NCBI GenBank assembly: GCA_016787415.1
Contig: JAEUUT010000026.1
Location: 1-39,049 of the forward strand
Length of the DNA stretch: 39,049 bases
Direction of reading: 5' to 3'
Source of the DNA: Saprospiraceae bacterium
GTDB lineage: Bacteria > Bacteroidota > Bacteroidia > Chitinophagales > Saprospiraceae
The notes beneath the pieces were generated by a model. That model was not told where the DNA came from. It saw nothing but the letters and a program-made list of their open reading frames with translations, and ran no database searches. Both the position numbers and the translations under genes were made by a program. This document shows positions 24,806 to 32,815 of the stretch, one piece after another (position 1 is the stretch's first letter; each line of letters opens with the position of its first letter).

Positions 24806-26839
24806 ATGTTTCACAGAATAATCGTCAGTTTTACCCTCCTCCTCCTTTGCTCGCTGACTGCGCTTGCCCAAAACTCGTCGAAAAGCAAGTCCAAAGACCG
24901 CTTTCGCGAAAAAGACGACCGCAAGTACCCAGTGCGCGTTGAAAATGCCAAAGAACTCAACTCCAAAGGAACAGACTATGCGCCGATGTTCTACGACGGT
25001 GGTATCATGTTTATTACCGACCGGCCCGGCAAAGGCTCTACCGGAAAATTTCACAGTGTGTACTACTCGCCTTTCGACGTGATCGGGCTGCCTTCCACGC
25101 CCGACCTGTTTGAGTTCAACGTGAATAAAAAATCGGAGTTTCACGAAGGCCCCATGACGTTCTCCCGCGATTTTAAAAAAGCATACATCACCCGCAACAA
25201 CAACAAAGACGGAGTGATCAAAGCCGATAAATCGGGCAAAAAATCGGTGCTGAAAATTTACGAAACAAAATTCGGCTTCCCCGACTGGACGCCACCCACG
25301 GAACTCGAATTCGACAGCGACGAATATTCCTGCAAACACCCCAGCCTTAGCCCTGACGGCACTAAATTGTTTTTCTCTTCCGATATGCCTGGTGGCTACG
25401 GCGGCTACGACCTGTATGTGGTAGGCAAAACCACCTACGGCTGGGGCGAACCCATCAACCTCGGGCCGACGATCAATACCGAAAAAAACGAGGTATTTCC
25501 TTTCATGAGCCTTTCCGGAGCGCTGTTTTTCTCCTCCGACGGCCATGCGAATAACCTGGGCGGGCTGGACATCTATTTTGTAAACAAACCGCTGACCGAT
25601 CCATCCGAGATCGTCAACATGGATACGCCCTTCAACTCGGCGGGCAACGACCACAGTTTCATCATCGACAAGGACGGCAAACGCGGCTTCTTTTCCAGCG
25701 ACCGTATCGGCGGCTACGGGAAGGAAGATATTTTCCGTTTTGAAGCCGACAAAGGGCTGGAAGGCACCGGCAAACCGGAGGTCAACCCGGTGGCGATTTC
25801 GGTGGTCGACGCCAAATCCGGCAATCCGATTCAAGGCGCGGCCATCCGCATCCTGCAACCCTCCGACGACGGATTCGTGAGCGGGAAACAGGATTTTTAC
25901 ACCTTCGACCTGTTGCCTGTGCAGGATCAACCCAATGCCCTGAGCCTCCAACTGGTGCGTAAAGGCGCCGAAACCCTGGGCGATCCGGAATTGCGCTCCA
26001 ATACAAAAGGGCAGGCGCAAACCGAATTTACCCGCTACCGCAGTTACCTCGTACTGGTGAGCGTGGATGGCTACCGCACCAGCGAGCGCCTGATTTCGGT
26101 GGATACTGAAACCAATATGCAACTGAGTTTCAAAATGGAAGAAGCACCGCTGTGCCTGAAGTCAAGCGGTATTATTTCTACCGTTGAATTCGGAACGCGT
26201 ATCGCTAATGCTATTATCAAATTTGAACACAGCGTGTCGGGCTATACAGAAACGGTGCGTACCAACCTGAATGGTGAATTCGACGCCTGTCTCACTATGG
26301 AAGGCGAATACATAGCACGGGTGCAGCGTGAGGGTTTCCTCAATGAAAATTTCAGGGTAAAAGTCGGCAAAGGGCTCCTTCCCTACGAAGAGATCAAAAT
26401 GCGCGCCATACCCGGCACCAACGCAGAAGAAACCATGCCGCTGGCCAATGGCCTGTTTGTCGGCTCTGTGCTCGTGATGGACAAGATTTTTTATGAGTAC
26501 AACAAGGCTACCCTCAATCAGGGCGCTGTGCGCCACCTCGACGGGCTGGTCGAACTCATGAAAAAATACCCGGAAATGGAAATCGACCTCGTAGCACACA
26601 CGGATACGCGCGGCGACAAGCGCCTGAACCAGGAACTGACCGACGAGCGGGCTAAAAATGCCAAAACCTACCTCGTATACAAAGGCATAGAGGCCAACCG
26701 CATCAATGCTTTCGGTAAGGGCGAAACACAACCGCGCAACCACTGCACGGAAGGCGTGGAATGCACCGACGATGAGCACCAGCAAAACAACCGACTGGAA
26801 ATCCTGATCCGGAAACTGGGCAAACCACTGCGCCCATAA
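24806..26839 (+). CDS. PD40/OmpA-domain periplasmic protein of the T9SS locus (PorE-like)
   Basis: The 677-residue protein has a signal peptide (MFHRIIVSFTLLLLCSLTALAQ). Residues ~45-310 hold WD40-like PD40 repeats (YAPMFYDGGIMFITDRPG, HPSLSPDGTKLFFSSDMPGG, FFSSDRIGGYGKEDIFRF). A CarboxypepD_reg-like fold follows (VSVVDAKSGNPIQGAAIRI, residues ~330-445), then a second such module, and a C-terminal OmpA peptidoglycan-binding domain (~555-670: YNKATLNQGAVRHLDGLVEL, VAHTDTRGDKRLNQELTDER, NNRLEILI). The domain set matches PorE-type proteins that tether T9SS parts to peptidoglycan. The domain order here is PD40, Reg, OmpA. It likely works with the SprF-like protein 32 bp upstream. A strong terminator closes the unit. 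Whether it is core PorE or a locus-specific paralog is unclear. Confidence 0.9.
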   Translation: MFHRIIVSFTLLLLCSLTALAQNSSKSKSKDRFREKDDRKYPVRVENAKELNSKGTDYAPMFYDGGIMFITDRPGKGSTGKFHSVYYSPFDVIGLPSTPDLFEFNVNKKSEFHEGPMTFSRDFKKAYITRNNNKDGVIKADKSGKKSVLKIYETKFGFPDWTPPTELEFDSDEYSCKHPSLSPDGTKLFFSSDMPGGYGGYDLYVVGKTTYGWGEPINLGPTINTEKNEVFPFMSLSGALFFSSDGHANNLGGLDIYFVNKPLTDPSEIVNMDTPFNSAGNDHSFIIDKDGKRGFFSSDRIGGYGKEDIFRFEADKGLEGTGKPEVNPVAISVVDAKSGNPIQGAAIRILQPSDDGFVSGKQDFYTFDLLPVQDQPNALSLQLVRKGAETLGDPELRSNTKGQAQTEFTRYRSYLVLVSVDGYRTSERLISVDTETNMQLSFKMEEAPLCLKSSGIISTVEFGTRIANAIIKFEHSVSGYTETVRTNLNGEFDACLTMEGEYIARVQREGFLNENFRVKVGKGLLPYEEIKMRAIPGTNAEETMPLANGLFVGSVLVMDKIFYEYNKATLNQGAVRHLDGLVELMKKYPEMEIDLVAHTDTRGDKRLNQELTDERAKNAKTYLVYKGIEANRINAFGKGETQPRNHCTEGVECTDDEHQQNNRLEILIRKLGKPLRP

Positions 26840-26905
26840 CCTGCAGTTTCGTCAGTACTGCGTCATAAATTGATAGATTCCGCATTATTTGCGGCATCGT
26901 TTTTG

Positions 26906-26946
26906 CGGCCTTCTCCAAACTATATTTGGAGAAGGCCGTTTTTTTT
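26906..26946 (+). terminator. Strong rho-independent terminator ending the T9SS locus
   Basis: A perfect 14-bp stem CGGCCTTCTCCAAA (26906-26919) pairs with 26925-26938 around a 5-nt loop, followed by eight Ts. It lies 67 bp after the OmpA-domain gene stop. The small CCGCA/TGCGG hairpin just upstream (near 26880) has no T run. Confidence 0.93.
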
Positions 26947-27041
26947 GATGTAATACAGAAACAAATCAGGTTTTTTGTGTTAATGAAGAATGAAGTTTGA
27001 GTTTCTGCAAAAAAGCCCAAAGTGGCTCCTTTTTTGTATTG

Positions 27042-27049
27042 TACCTTTG
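27042..27049 (+). promoter_or_regulatory. -7 box upstream of the metallophosphoesterase gene
   Basis: TACCTTTG matches TAnnTTTG exactly, in the 282-bp gap after the T9SS-locus terminator. The open reading frame extends upstream past this box to 26990, so transcription from here rules that start out and favours ATGs at 27095 or 27122. The rest of the gap shows only the terminator and AT-rich sequence. Confidence 0.55.
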
Positions 27050-27121
27050 CATGTGACTAATCGCTATTTATCCTGTTTTTATTCAAACCCTCCGATGCAT
27101 ATTTTCAATCGAACTGCCCGT

Positions 27122-28288
27122 ATGCAATATAGAAAATTGGTATTTGCGCTGCTATTGGCCGCACCCCTGGTGGCAATTGCCAGCGGCCCCTTCGACGATC
27201 ATTCCAAAGCCGGCCCCGACGGGCCCTATGTGCTGTATCGCGGGCAAAAAATTGTGGTGAAATCGGTTGAAATGCGGGATACGCAGGCCGTTGCCAAAAT
27301 ACAGGTGTACGATCAGAAAACAATCATTACCCTTCAATGCCAGGGGCCAGACTCGGATGATGTATTTTCTTTCCAACTGAAAACAGCCTTCCAAAACGAG
27401 CCTACCCGCTACGAACAACCGTCCCGAATGCTGGCTTTGTCGGATATTGAAGGAAATTTCAAAGCCTTCAAAACCATGCTCCAGGGCGCCGGTGTGATGG
27501 ATAAACGTTTTAAATGGACATTCGGAGACGGGCACCTTGTACTGGTGGGCGATTTTTTTGACCGTGGTACCAACGTAACCGAATGCCTGTGGCTGATTTA
27601 CAAACTGGAAAGCGAAGCCGAGGCCGCCGGGGGCAAGGTACATTTCATTCTGGGCAACCACGAAATCATGAACCTGCAAGGCACTGCTCAGTATGCCCGC
27701 AAAAAATATCTGGAGAATGCCCATGTCATGGGGGAAACATACTTGCGGCTGTATGATAACAACTCGGAAATGGGGCGTTGGCTGCGCACCAAAAATGCTG
27801 TAGAACTCATTGGTGATTATGTTTTCTGCCATGGCGGTATCAGTCCCGAACTTGTAAAAAGTAACCTCACATTGGAATCCATCAACAACCTGAGTCGGCA
27901 AAATCTGGGAAAACGCAATGAGGAAATTACCAATCCCGACGCACAACTGTTGTTCGACCTGAAAAAGGGTATTTTCTGGTTCAGAAATGCCGCCAAAAAC
28001 ACCATGGAGATTTCCGATGTAAACGCTGCCCTCGCCTTCGCACAGGCCCAACGGATGGTGGTGGGCCATACGCTCCAGCCCGACATTACGGCCCATTATG
28101 GTGGAAAGGTCATTTGCATCGACCTGTACCATGAAGAAAATATGCGCCAGGGATTTATGAAAACCCTGTGGATTGAAGATGGCGCTGCCTATACGCTGGA
28201 CAGTAATCGGGAGAAATCTTCTGTTTTCAATGTCACTTTCTATCAAAAATCGCCAACACCTGCTTCTGCAGGTGCAGGTAAAAATTAA
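27122..28288 (+). CDS. Exported metallophosphoesterase with an unusual first metal motif
   Basis: The 388-residue calcineurin-like phosphoesterase starts with signal peptide MQYRKLVFALLLAAPLVAIA. Family motifs in order: SDIEGN (107-112) where the usual motif is D-x-H-G; GDFFDRG (143-149); GNHE (178-181); CHGGISPEL; and VGHTLQ near the C-terminus. Thus the first-site His is Glu in the sequence I read, while the other ligands are present. PPP-like enzymes use two metals to hydrolyse phosphomonoesters; the native substrate is unknown. Its exported location suggests action on nucleotides or phosphorylated envelope compounds, as an inference. An in-frame ATG at 27095 is an alternative start. Its TAA stop overlaps the -7 box of the next gene. 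Confidence 0.86.
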   Translation: MQYRKLVFALLLAAPLVAIASGPFDDHSKAGPDGPYVLYRGQKIVVKSVEMRDTQAVAKIQVYDQKTIITLQCQGPDSDDVFSFQLKTAFQNEPTRYEQPSRMLALSDIEGNFKAFKTMLQGAGVMDKRFKWTFGDGHLVLVGDFFDRGTNVTECLWLIYKLESEAEAAGGKVHFILGNHEIMNLQGTAQYARKKYLENAHVMGETYLRLYDNNSEMGRWLRTKNAVELIGDYVFCHGGISPELVKSNLTLESINNLSRQNLGKRNEEITNPDAQLLFDLKKGIFWFRNAAKNTMEISDVNAALAFAQAQRMVVGHTLQPDITAHYGGKVICIDLYHEENMRQGFMKTLWIEDGAAYTLDSNREKSSVFNVTFYQKSPTPASAGAGKN

Positions 28289-28293
28289 CTTTG
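28286..28293 (+). promoter_or_regulatory. -7 box overlapping the metallophosphoesterase stop codon, upstream of the thioredoxin-like gene
   Basis: TAACTTTG matches TAnnTTTG exactly. Its first three bases are the TAA stop of the metallophosphoesterase gene, and the thioredoxin-like ATG is 44 bp downstream. This suggests the thioredoxin-like gene has its own promoter despite the short spacing. Confidence 0.5.
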
Positions 28294-28336
28294 CTGCCCT
28301 TATCAACTAAAGGTTTGTCAGACCAACCGGATCACT

Positions 28337-29506
28337 ATGAAAAATCTGCTGTATACTGTTCTTCTTTCCTTTCTGATCATACCGGCTGTACATGGCCAGG
28401 GTATCGAATTTTTCCATGGAACCTGGGCGGAAGCGCTTGAAAAAGCCAAACAAGAGGAGAAAATCATTTTTGTCGACGCCTTCGCTTCCTGGTGCGGCCC
28501 CTGCAAACGTATGGCCAGCCAAACCTTTCCGGACCCCGATGCGGGCAGTTTTTTCAATGCCAATTTTATCAACATGAAAATTGACATGGAAAAACCGGAA
28601 AACGCAGATTTTGCCGGAAAATACCCGGTCGGTTCTTATCCGACCCTCATGTTTATCGATGCCACAGGGAAAGTCGTACTCAAGGACGTAGGCGCTAAAA
28701 ACGTGGAACAACTCATTCAAACCGGCCAGAAAGCCCTGGGGAAAAGCGATAAATCAGTCGATTACGAGAAAAAATACAACGAGGGCAGCCGTGAGCCTCA
28801 GTTGATGTACGAATACGTGCGCGCCCTCAATGCCAGCGGCAAACCTTCGCTCAAGATCACCAATGAATACCTGAATGCGCAGAAAGACCTCACCACGGAG
28901 TTCAACCTGAAATTTATTCTGGAAGGCGCCATCGACGCCGATAGCCGCGTATTCGATCTCCTGATGAAATACCGGAAAGAAATCACCAAAGTGGCTGGCG
29001 AGCAGGCCGTTGCTGTCCGTATTGAAAAAGCCTGCCGCAACACACTGCGCAAGGCCATTGAATTCAAAAACGAGACGCTGCTGGCAGAAACCAAAGCCAA
29101 AATGAAATCTGCTCTGCCTGAAAAAGCCGACGACTTTGAATACAACGCCGATATGGATTATTACCTGGCTACCAAAGACGTCAAGCGCTACCTGAAAGCA
29201 GCCCAGTCGCTCCAGAAAAACGAAATAAAAAACAATTCCGCGCAACTACACGACCTCGTGCTGCGCATTACCCGCGCTTTCCCGGAAGATGAAAATGTGC
29301 TCGAACAGGCAGAAAAATGGGCCAAATCAGCTGCCGAAAATGGCGGGCTTCCCGAATATTACATGACATTGGCCAATGTGTACAAGGCCCTGGACAAGCC
29401 CGATAAAGCGCGTACGGCTGCTGTAAAAGCCAAGGAACTGGTGGGCGATAAAGACCCGAATTTTAAATTGAAAATCGACTTCTTTATTGAGTCGTTGCAG
29501 GGGTGA
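28337..29506 (+). CDS. Exported thioredoxin-fold protein with C-terminal helical repeats
   Basis: The 389-residue protein has a signal peptide (MKNLLYTVLLSFLIIPAVHG). Residues ~25-135 form a thioredoxin domain of the DUF255/thioredoxin-7 style, with the redox motif W52-C-G-P-C-K57 in DAFASWCGPCKRM and the cis-Pro loop VGSYPTLMFID. The rest, ~140-389, is helical and rich in Lys/Glu, with TPR-like stretches near the end (LPEYYMTLANVYKALDKPDK). It is predicted to be a periplasmic disulfide oxidoreductase; whether it reduces or oxidises is not readable. The helical half may bind client proteins. It sits downstream of the phosphoesterase and is closed by a terminator. Confidence 0.9.
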   Translation: MKNLLYTVLLSFLIIPAVHGQGIEFFHGTWAEALEKAKQEEKIIFVDAFASWCGPCKRMASQTFPDPDAGSFFNANFINMKIDMEKPENADFAGKYPVGSYPTLMFIDATGKVVLKDVGAKNVEQLIQTGQKALGKSDKSVDYEKKYNEGSREPQLMYEYVRALNASGKPSLKITNEYLNAQKDLTTEFNLKFILEGAIDADSRVFDLLMKYRKEITKVAGEQAVAVRIEKACRNTLRKAIEFKNETLLAETKAKMKSALPEKADDFEYNADMDYYLATKDVKRYLKAAQSLQKNEIKNNSAQLHDLVLRITRAFPEDENVLEQAEKWAKSAAENGGLPEYYMTLANVYKALDKPDKARTAAVKAKELVGDKDPNFKLKIDFFIESLQG

Positions 29507-29537
29507 TGATCCGGTAAGATTGGAAATATGGATATAA

Positions 29538-29583
29538 CTAATCCCGAATTCTGGCAACGACAGGGTTCGGGATTAGTTTTTTT
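29538..29583 (+). terminator. Rho-independent terminator after the thioredoxin-like gene (part of composite element A)
   Basis: An 11-bp perfect stem CTAATCCCGAA (29538-29548) pairs with TTCGGGATTAG (29566-29576), with a weaker inner extension, followed by seven Ts. The hairpin strongly resembles the one at 32096-32135, and both are followed by the same type of large palindrome. Confidence 0.88.
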
Positions 29584-29590
29584 GTAGAGT

Positions 29591-29755
29591 ATTTCCCGTG
29601 TAGAGTAATTTCCCGCAGAACTCGCAGATATTCCCGCAGAATTCGCAGAATGTAGAGTACACATTTAACATCGATGAATAACAATGTGTACTCTACGTTC
29701 TGCGAATTCTGCGGGAATATCTGCGAGTTCTGCGGGAAATTACTCTACGGGAAAT
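29591..29755. repeat. Near-perfect ~73-bp-arm palindrome, copy A
   Basis: The left arm 29591-29665 pairs with 29683-29755. I find only one G-T wobble (29651 region) and a 2-nt insertion in the left arm. The loop is 17 nt and contains ATCGATGAATAAC. Each arm holds repeated CGCAGA units. It begins 7 bp after the terminator T run. The rest of the 436-bp gap (29756-29942) is AT-rich leader of the NfeD-like gene. There is no T run after the palindrome and no protein coding in it. Confidence 0.93.
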
Positions 29756-29918
29756 ATGTATCCATTCGGCAGATACCGAACACGAAACAACCACATTCCA
29801 TCTTTAGAATGTTACAGTTTTGTTAAAAAAAAACACCCCTAAATCGGATAAAACCATGCTTTCGCCGCATTTTAATCCGGCATTGTCGAGCAAAACGGCA
29901 CGGTGTCAGGCCCGGGAA

Positions 29919-29926
29919 TAGGTTTG
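29919..29926 (+). promoter_or_regulatory. -7 box upstream of the NfeD-like gene
   Basis: TAGGTTTG matches TAnnTTTG exactly, 16 bp before the ATG at 29943, giving a very short leader. No -33 element was found at normal spacing, so this is moderate support only. Confidence 0.45.
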
Positions 29927-29942
29927 CAGAAAACCAATTCAA

Positions 29943-30533
29943 ATGCTACTCGATATTACACAATGGTGGCAACAACTTCCACACTCCGAACAAATCTTCT
30001 GGTGTATAGGATTGATTTCCAATGCGTTGTTTGTAGCCTATGTGTTTTTACAATTCCATGGAGGCCATGACCACGACTTTCACATAGAACACGACAACCC
30101 TGCCCTGGGCATTCTAAGTATCCGCGGAATACTTGCCTTTGGCATGTTCATGGGCTGGACGGGCTTGCTGGTGCTTCGCAATGGCGGCAGTATGTCGGCG
30201 GCGCTTACAGTCGGAGCAATAGCAGGCTTGTTGGCAGCCTGGCTGGCCTGGCGGCTTGTCCGCATGCTTTTACGCCTGCAATCATCCGGCACCCTCGACC
30301 CTCAACAGGTCATCGGCCAAACCGGGCAAGTACACCTGCTCATACCTGCGCAACAAACCTCTACCGGCAAAGTAATGGTAGAGGCACAGGGCGCCTTGCG
30401 CGAACTGGAGGCGGTGTCTGAAGACGAGGCCATACCCACCGGCAGCCCGATCCTGATTGTCGGCCTTACCCCGGAAGGCGTGTATATCGCCACACCATTT
30501 GAACCTGATAACCCGAAACAACCTGGCAAATGA
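29943..30533 (+). CDS. NfeD-like (YqiJ-type) membrane protein, flotillin partner
   Basis: The 196-residue protein has three predicted membrane segments (around 17-38, 59-78 and 83-105). A His/Asp-rich stretch lies between the first two (HGGHDHDFHIEHD). The soluble C-terminal half (~115-185) looks like the OB fold of NfeD/YqiJ proteins (VIGQTGQVHLLIPAQQTSTG, then GSPILIVGLTPEGVYIATPF). Such proteins are commonly encoded with flotillins and are thought to work with them at the membrane. The flotillin gene starts 40 bp downstream, which supports the call. The His-rich stretch could bind metal; that is inference. It is not the protease-fused long NfeD. Confidence 0.82.
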   Translation: MLLDITQWWQQLPHSEQIFWCIGLISNALFVAYVFLQFHGGHDHDFHIEHDNPALGILSIRGILAFGMFMGWTGLLVLRNGGSMSAALTVGAIAGLLAAWLAWRLVRMLLRLQSSGTLDPQQVIGQTGQVHLLIPAQQTSTGKVMVEAQGALRELEAVSEDEAIPTGSPILIVGLTPEGVYIATPFEPDNPKQPGK

Positions 30534-30573
30534 CTTCATTTGCTTTTCTCCAAACCATTTCAATTTGCACATT

Positions 30574-32073
30574 ATGCCATCCATTCTTTTGCTGATTATC
30601 TTCCTGATAGTCTTCCTGTTTATTATTGGCGCGATATTCATTTCGCGCTACAAACGATGTCCTTCCGACCGCATTCTGGTCATTTATGGTAAAACCGGCG
30701 CCGGCCAGTCGGCTCGCTGCATTCACGGTGGCGCCGCATTCGTATGGCCGGTTATCCAGGATTTTGCATTCCTCGACCTGACACCTATTTCTATTGATGT
30801 AGACCTGCGCAATGCCCTCAGCAAGCAAAACATTCGCGTCGACGTGCCTTCCCGCTTTACGGTGGGTATTTCCACCGAACCGGCTGTTATGACCAATGCT
30901 GCCGAACGGCTGCTGGGGCTCGACAGCATGGCTATCAAAACGGTATCGCACGACATTATTGTAGGTCAAATGCGCCTCGTGATTGCTACGATGGACATTG
31001 AGGAAATCAATGCCGACCGCGACAAGTTTTACAGCAATGTATCGCACCACGTGGAAAGCGAGTTGAAAAAAATCGGTTTGCGCCTCATCAACGTGAACGT
31101 TACCGACATCCACGACGAGTCGGGCTACATTCAGGCGCTGGGTAAAGAAGCCGCTGCCAAAGCCGTCAACGACGCCCGTATTTCGGTAGCACAAAAAATC
31201 CGCGACGGTAGCATCGGTGAATCTGAGGCACAACGCGAAATGCGTATCAAAGTATCGGAAACGCAGGCCCTTTCTACCATTGGTGAGGCTGAAGCCCAGC
31301 AGATGCAGCGTTCCAAAGTGGCCAGCGCCGAGGCTGTAGCGGCTTCAGGTGAAGCTGAGGCGCAGCAATTGCAGCGTATCAAAGTGGCCGAAGCCAATGC
31401 CCGTGCCATCGAAGGTGAAAACCTGGCGCGCATTCAGGTCGCCAAATCCGAAGCCGAACGCCGCCAGGCAGAAGCCGAATCGACCCGTATGGCTATGACG
31501 GCCGAAAAAGTACAATCAGCAAAAGCGCTGGAAGATGCATACAAGGCCGAAGAACAGGCTGAGTTGGCGCGTGCTGCCCGCGAACGCGCTACCCGTGAAG
31601 CCGATGAACTGATACGCGCCCAGATTGAAAAACAAAAAGCCGAAATTGCTGCCGAGGCACAGGCCGAGCAAATCCGCCGCATCGCCAAAGGTGAAGCCGA
31701 TGCTATTTTCCTGCGCCAGGAAGCAGAAGCCCGCGGCTTACTAGAAGTGCTGAGCAAACAAGCCGAAGGTTTCCAGAAAATTGTGGATTCTGCAGGCGGC
31801 AATACCCGGGAAGCGGTACTGCTGCTCATTGCCGACAAACTGCCCGAACTCGTCAAAACCCAGGTAGATGCCATCAAAGGTATCAAGATCGACAAGGTGA
31901 CGGTGTGGGAAGGCGGACAGGGCGCTGGCGACGGCAACTCTACCTCGAATTTTATTTCAGGGTTGTACCGCTCCGTGCCGCCGTTGACTGATTTGCTGAA
32001 TATGGCAGGTATGGAATTGCCCGAATACATGGGCAAAAAACAGGCAGGTATCGAAACCAAGACGGCTGAATAA
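30574..32073 (+). CDS. Flotillin family membrane scaffold protein (YqiK/FloT-like)
   Basis: The 499-residue protein has an N-terminal membrane anchor (MPSILLLIIFLIVFLFIIGA). A PHB/SPFH domain spans ~30-205 (ILVIYGKTGAGQSARCIHGG, RVDVPSRFTVGIS, GLRLINVNVTDIHDESGYI). A long Ala/Glu/Arg-rich coiled coil follows (~210-400) with repeated EAEAQ motifs (ESEAQREM, GEAEAQQMQ, GEAEAQQLQ), then a C-terminal region with LLIADKLPELVKTQVDAIKG. Flotillins oligomerise at the membrane and organise lipid microdomains and membrane fluidity. The frame is open further upstream, overlapping the NfeD-like gene, but the ATG at 30574 puts the anchor at the N-terminus. It forms a two-gene unit with the NfeD-like protein and is closed by a terminator. 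Confidence 0.93.
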   Translation: MPSILLLIIFLIVFLFIIGAIFISRYKRCPSDRILVIYGKTGAGQSARCIHGGAAFVWPVIQDFAFLDLTPISIDVDLRNALSKQNIRVDVPSRFTVGISTEPAVMTNAAERLLGLDSMAIKTVSHDIIVGQMRLVIATMDIEEINADRDKFYSNVSHHVESELKKIGLRLINVNVTDIHDESGYIQALGKEAAAKAVNDARISVAQKIRDGSIGESEAQREMRIKVSETQALSTIGEAEAQQMQRSKVASAEAVAASGEAEAQQLQRIKVAEANARAIEGENLARIQVAKSEAERRQAEAESTRMAMTAEKVQSAKALEDAYKAEEQAELARAARERATREADELIRAQIEKQKAEIAAEAQAEQIRRIAKGEADAIFLRQEAEARGLLEVLSKQAEGFQKIVDSAGGNTREAVLLLIADKLPELVKTQVDAIKGIKIDKVTVWEGGQGAGDGNSTSNFISGLYRSVPPLTDLLNMAGMELPEYMGKKQAGIETKTAE

Positions 32074-32095
32074 ACTTCCCAAAAAAATGTGAGTC

Positions 32096-32135
32096 ATCCC
32101 GGATTTTGGTCAAGGCCAGGATTCGGGATTTTTTT
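32096..32135 (+). terminator. Rho-independent terminator after the flotillin gene (part of composite element B)
   Basis: A 14-bp imperfect stem ATCCCGGATTTTGG (32096-32109) pairs with CCAGGATTCGGGAT (32116-32129) around a 6-nt loop and is followed by a T run to 32135. It is closely similar in sequence to the terminator at 29538-29583. Confidence 0.85.
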
Positions 32136-32141
32136 GTGGCC

Positions 32142-32301
32142 ATTTTCCGTAGAATAATTTCCCGCAGAACTCGCAGAATACACGCAGAACTCGCAGAACG
32201 TAGAGTACACAGTTAAGTCGATGAATAACAATGTGTACTCTACATTCTGCGAGTTCTGCGTGTATTCTGCGAGATCTGCGGGAAATTACTCTGCGGGAAA
32301 T
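32142..32301. repeat. Large ~72-bp-arm palindrome, copy B
   Basis: The left arm 32142-32214 pairs with 32230-32301 with a few mismatches. The 15-nt loop ends in TCGATGAATAAC as in copy A, and the outer and innermost arm parts are also shared with copy A (TAGAGTACAC next to the loop, AATTTCCCGCAGA outside). The mid-arm differs from copy A (AATACACGCAGAACTCGC versus GATATTCCCGCAGAATTCGC), and in each copy the opposite arm carries the matching change. The remaining 97 bp to 32398 show nothing recognisable. Confidence 0.92.
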
Positions 32302-32398
32302 AACGCTACTGAAACCAACCTAATCAATCTGTTTCAAGCCGAAAAATTCGGGATGTCTTCTGTTTCAGTATTTTGAATAACAAAGCAATTTTCAATAC

Positions 32399-32815
32399 TT
32401 ACTTTCCAAAAGCATGCGCTTCCATCTTTTGTAAATCCCAGGCCGAACCATCCGTAAGTTCGAAATGACCTACACCTGCAATTTCCGTAAATAACCGGCT
32501 CGATTCTTCAGCAGATACCGATTCAGGTTTGGTGGTAAATACATACCGAATACCGTTCGCACCAATCAGTGTAAGTGTGCTTTCTGCATATTCAACATGC
32601 AGGATACTGGTTTCAGAAACATCCCAGGTGCAGTGTTGCACTTTAAAATATTCCGTCACCTTGCCTTCGCGGTTGAAATGAAATACGGCAAAATCCTCTC
32701 CGGAGCGCCTGGCTTCGTACACCAGGGGCATGGAAATGGGCGAAAAAGCGTTTAGAAGCAAAACGCTGGAAAGAAGAACCGTGGCGGTCAAAAATGAGAT
32801 GCGTATCCGTTTCAT
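32399..32815 (-). CDS. Hypothetical exported or membrane-anchored small protein (138 aa)
   Basis: From the ATG at 32815 the product starts with a clear signal or anchor segment (MKRIRISFLTATVLLSSVLL). A ~110-residue domain follows with strands such as FAVFHFNREGKVTEYFKVQH, TLTLIGANGIRYVFTT and a helix ESSRLFTEIAGVGHFE. I recognise no family. The frame stays open upstream to 32884, but the added residues are less signal-like. A CATATTTG sequence near 32855-32862 on the minus strand is one base off the -7 consensus and fits the 32815 start. It is flanked by palindrome B on one side and an unknown gene on the other. Function unknown. Confidence 0.68.
   Translation of the reverse strand: MKRIRISFLTATVLLSSVLLLNAFSPISMPLVYEARRSGEDFAVFHFNREGKVTEYFKVQHCTWDVSETSILHVEYAESTLTLIGANGIRYVFTTKPESVSAEESSRLFTEIAGVGHFELTDGSAWDLQKMEAHAFGK

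Noticed and set aside
24782..26122. 446-codon frame antisense to the PD40/OmpA gene
   Set aside because: It arises from codon bias of the real gene; no fold or start context supports it. The same holds for the antisense frames at 9158-10069, 18795-19964 and 27152-28306.
26840..27121. Structured RNA or riboswitch in the gap before the metallophosphoesterase
   Set aside because: Only a clear terminator, a tiny second hairpin and a promoter box were seen; nothing resembled a known riboswitch.
29591..29755. Insertion sequence or MITE with target-site duplication
   Set aside because: I saw no transposase and no obvious short direct duplication at the borders; a repeat/palindrome call is all that is supported, although a non-autonomous element is not excluded.
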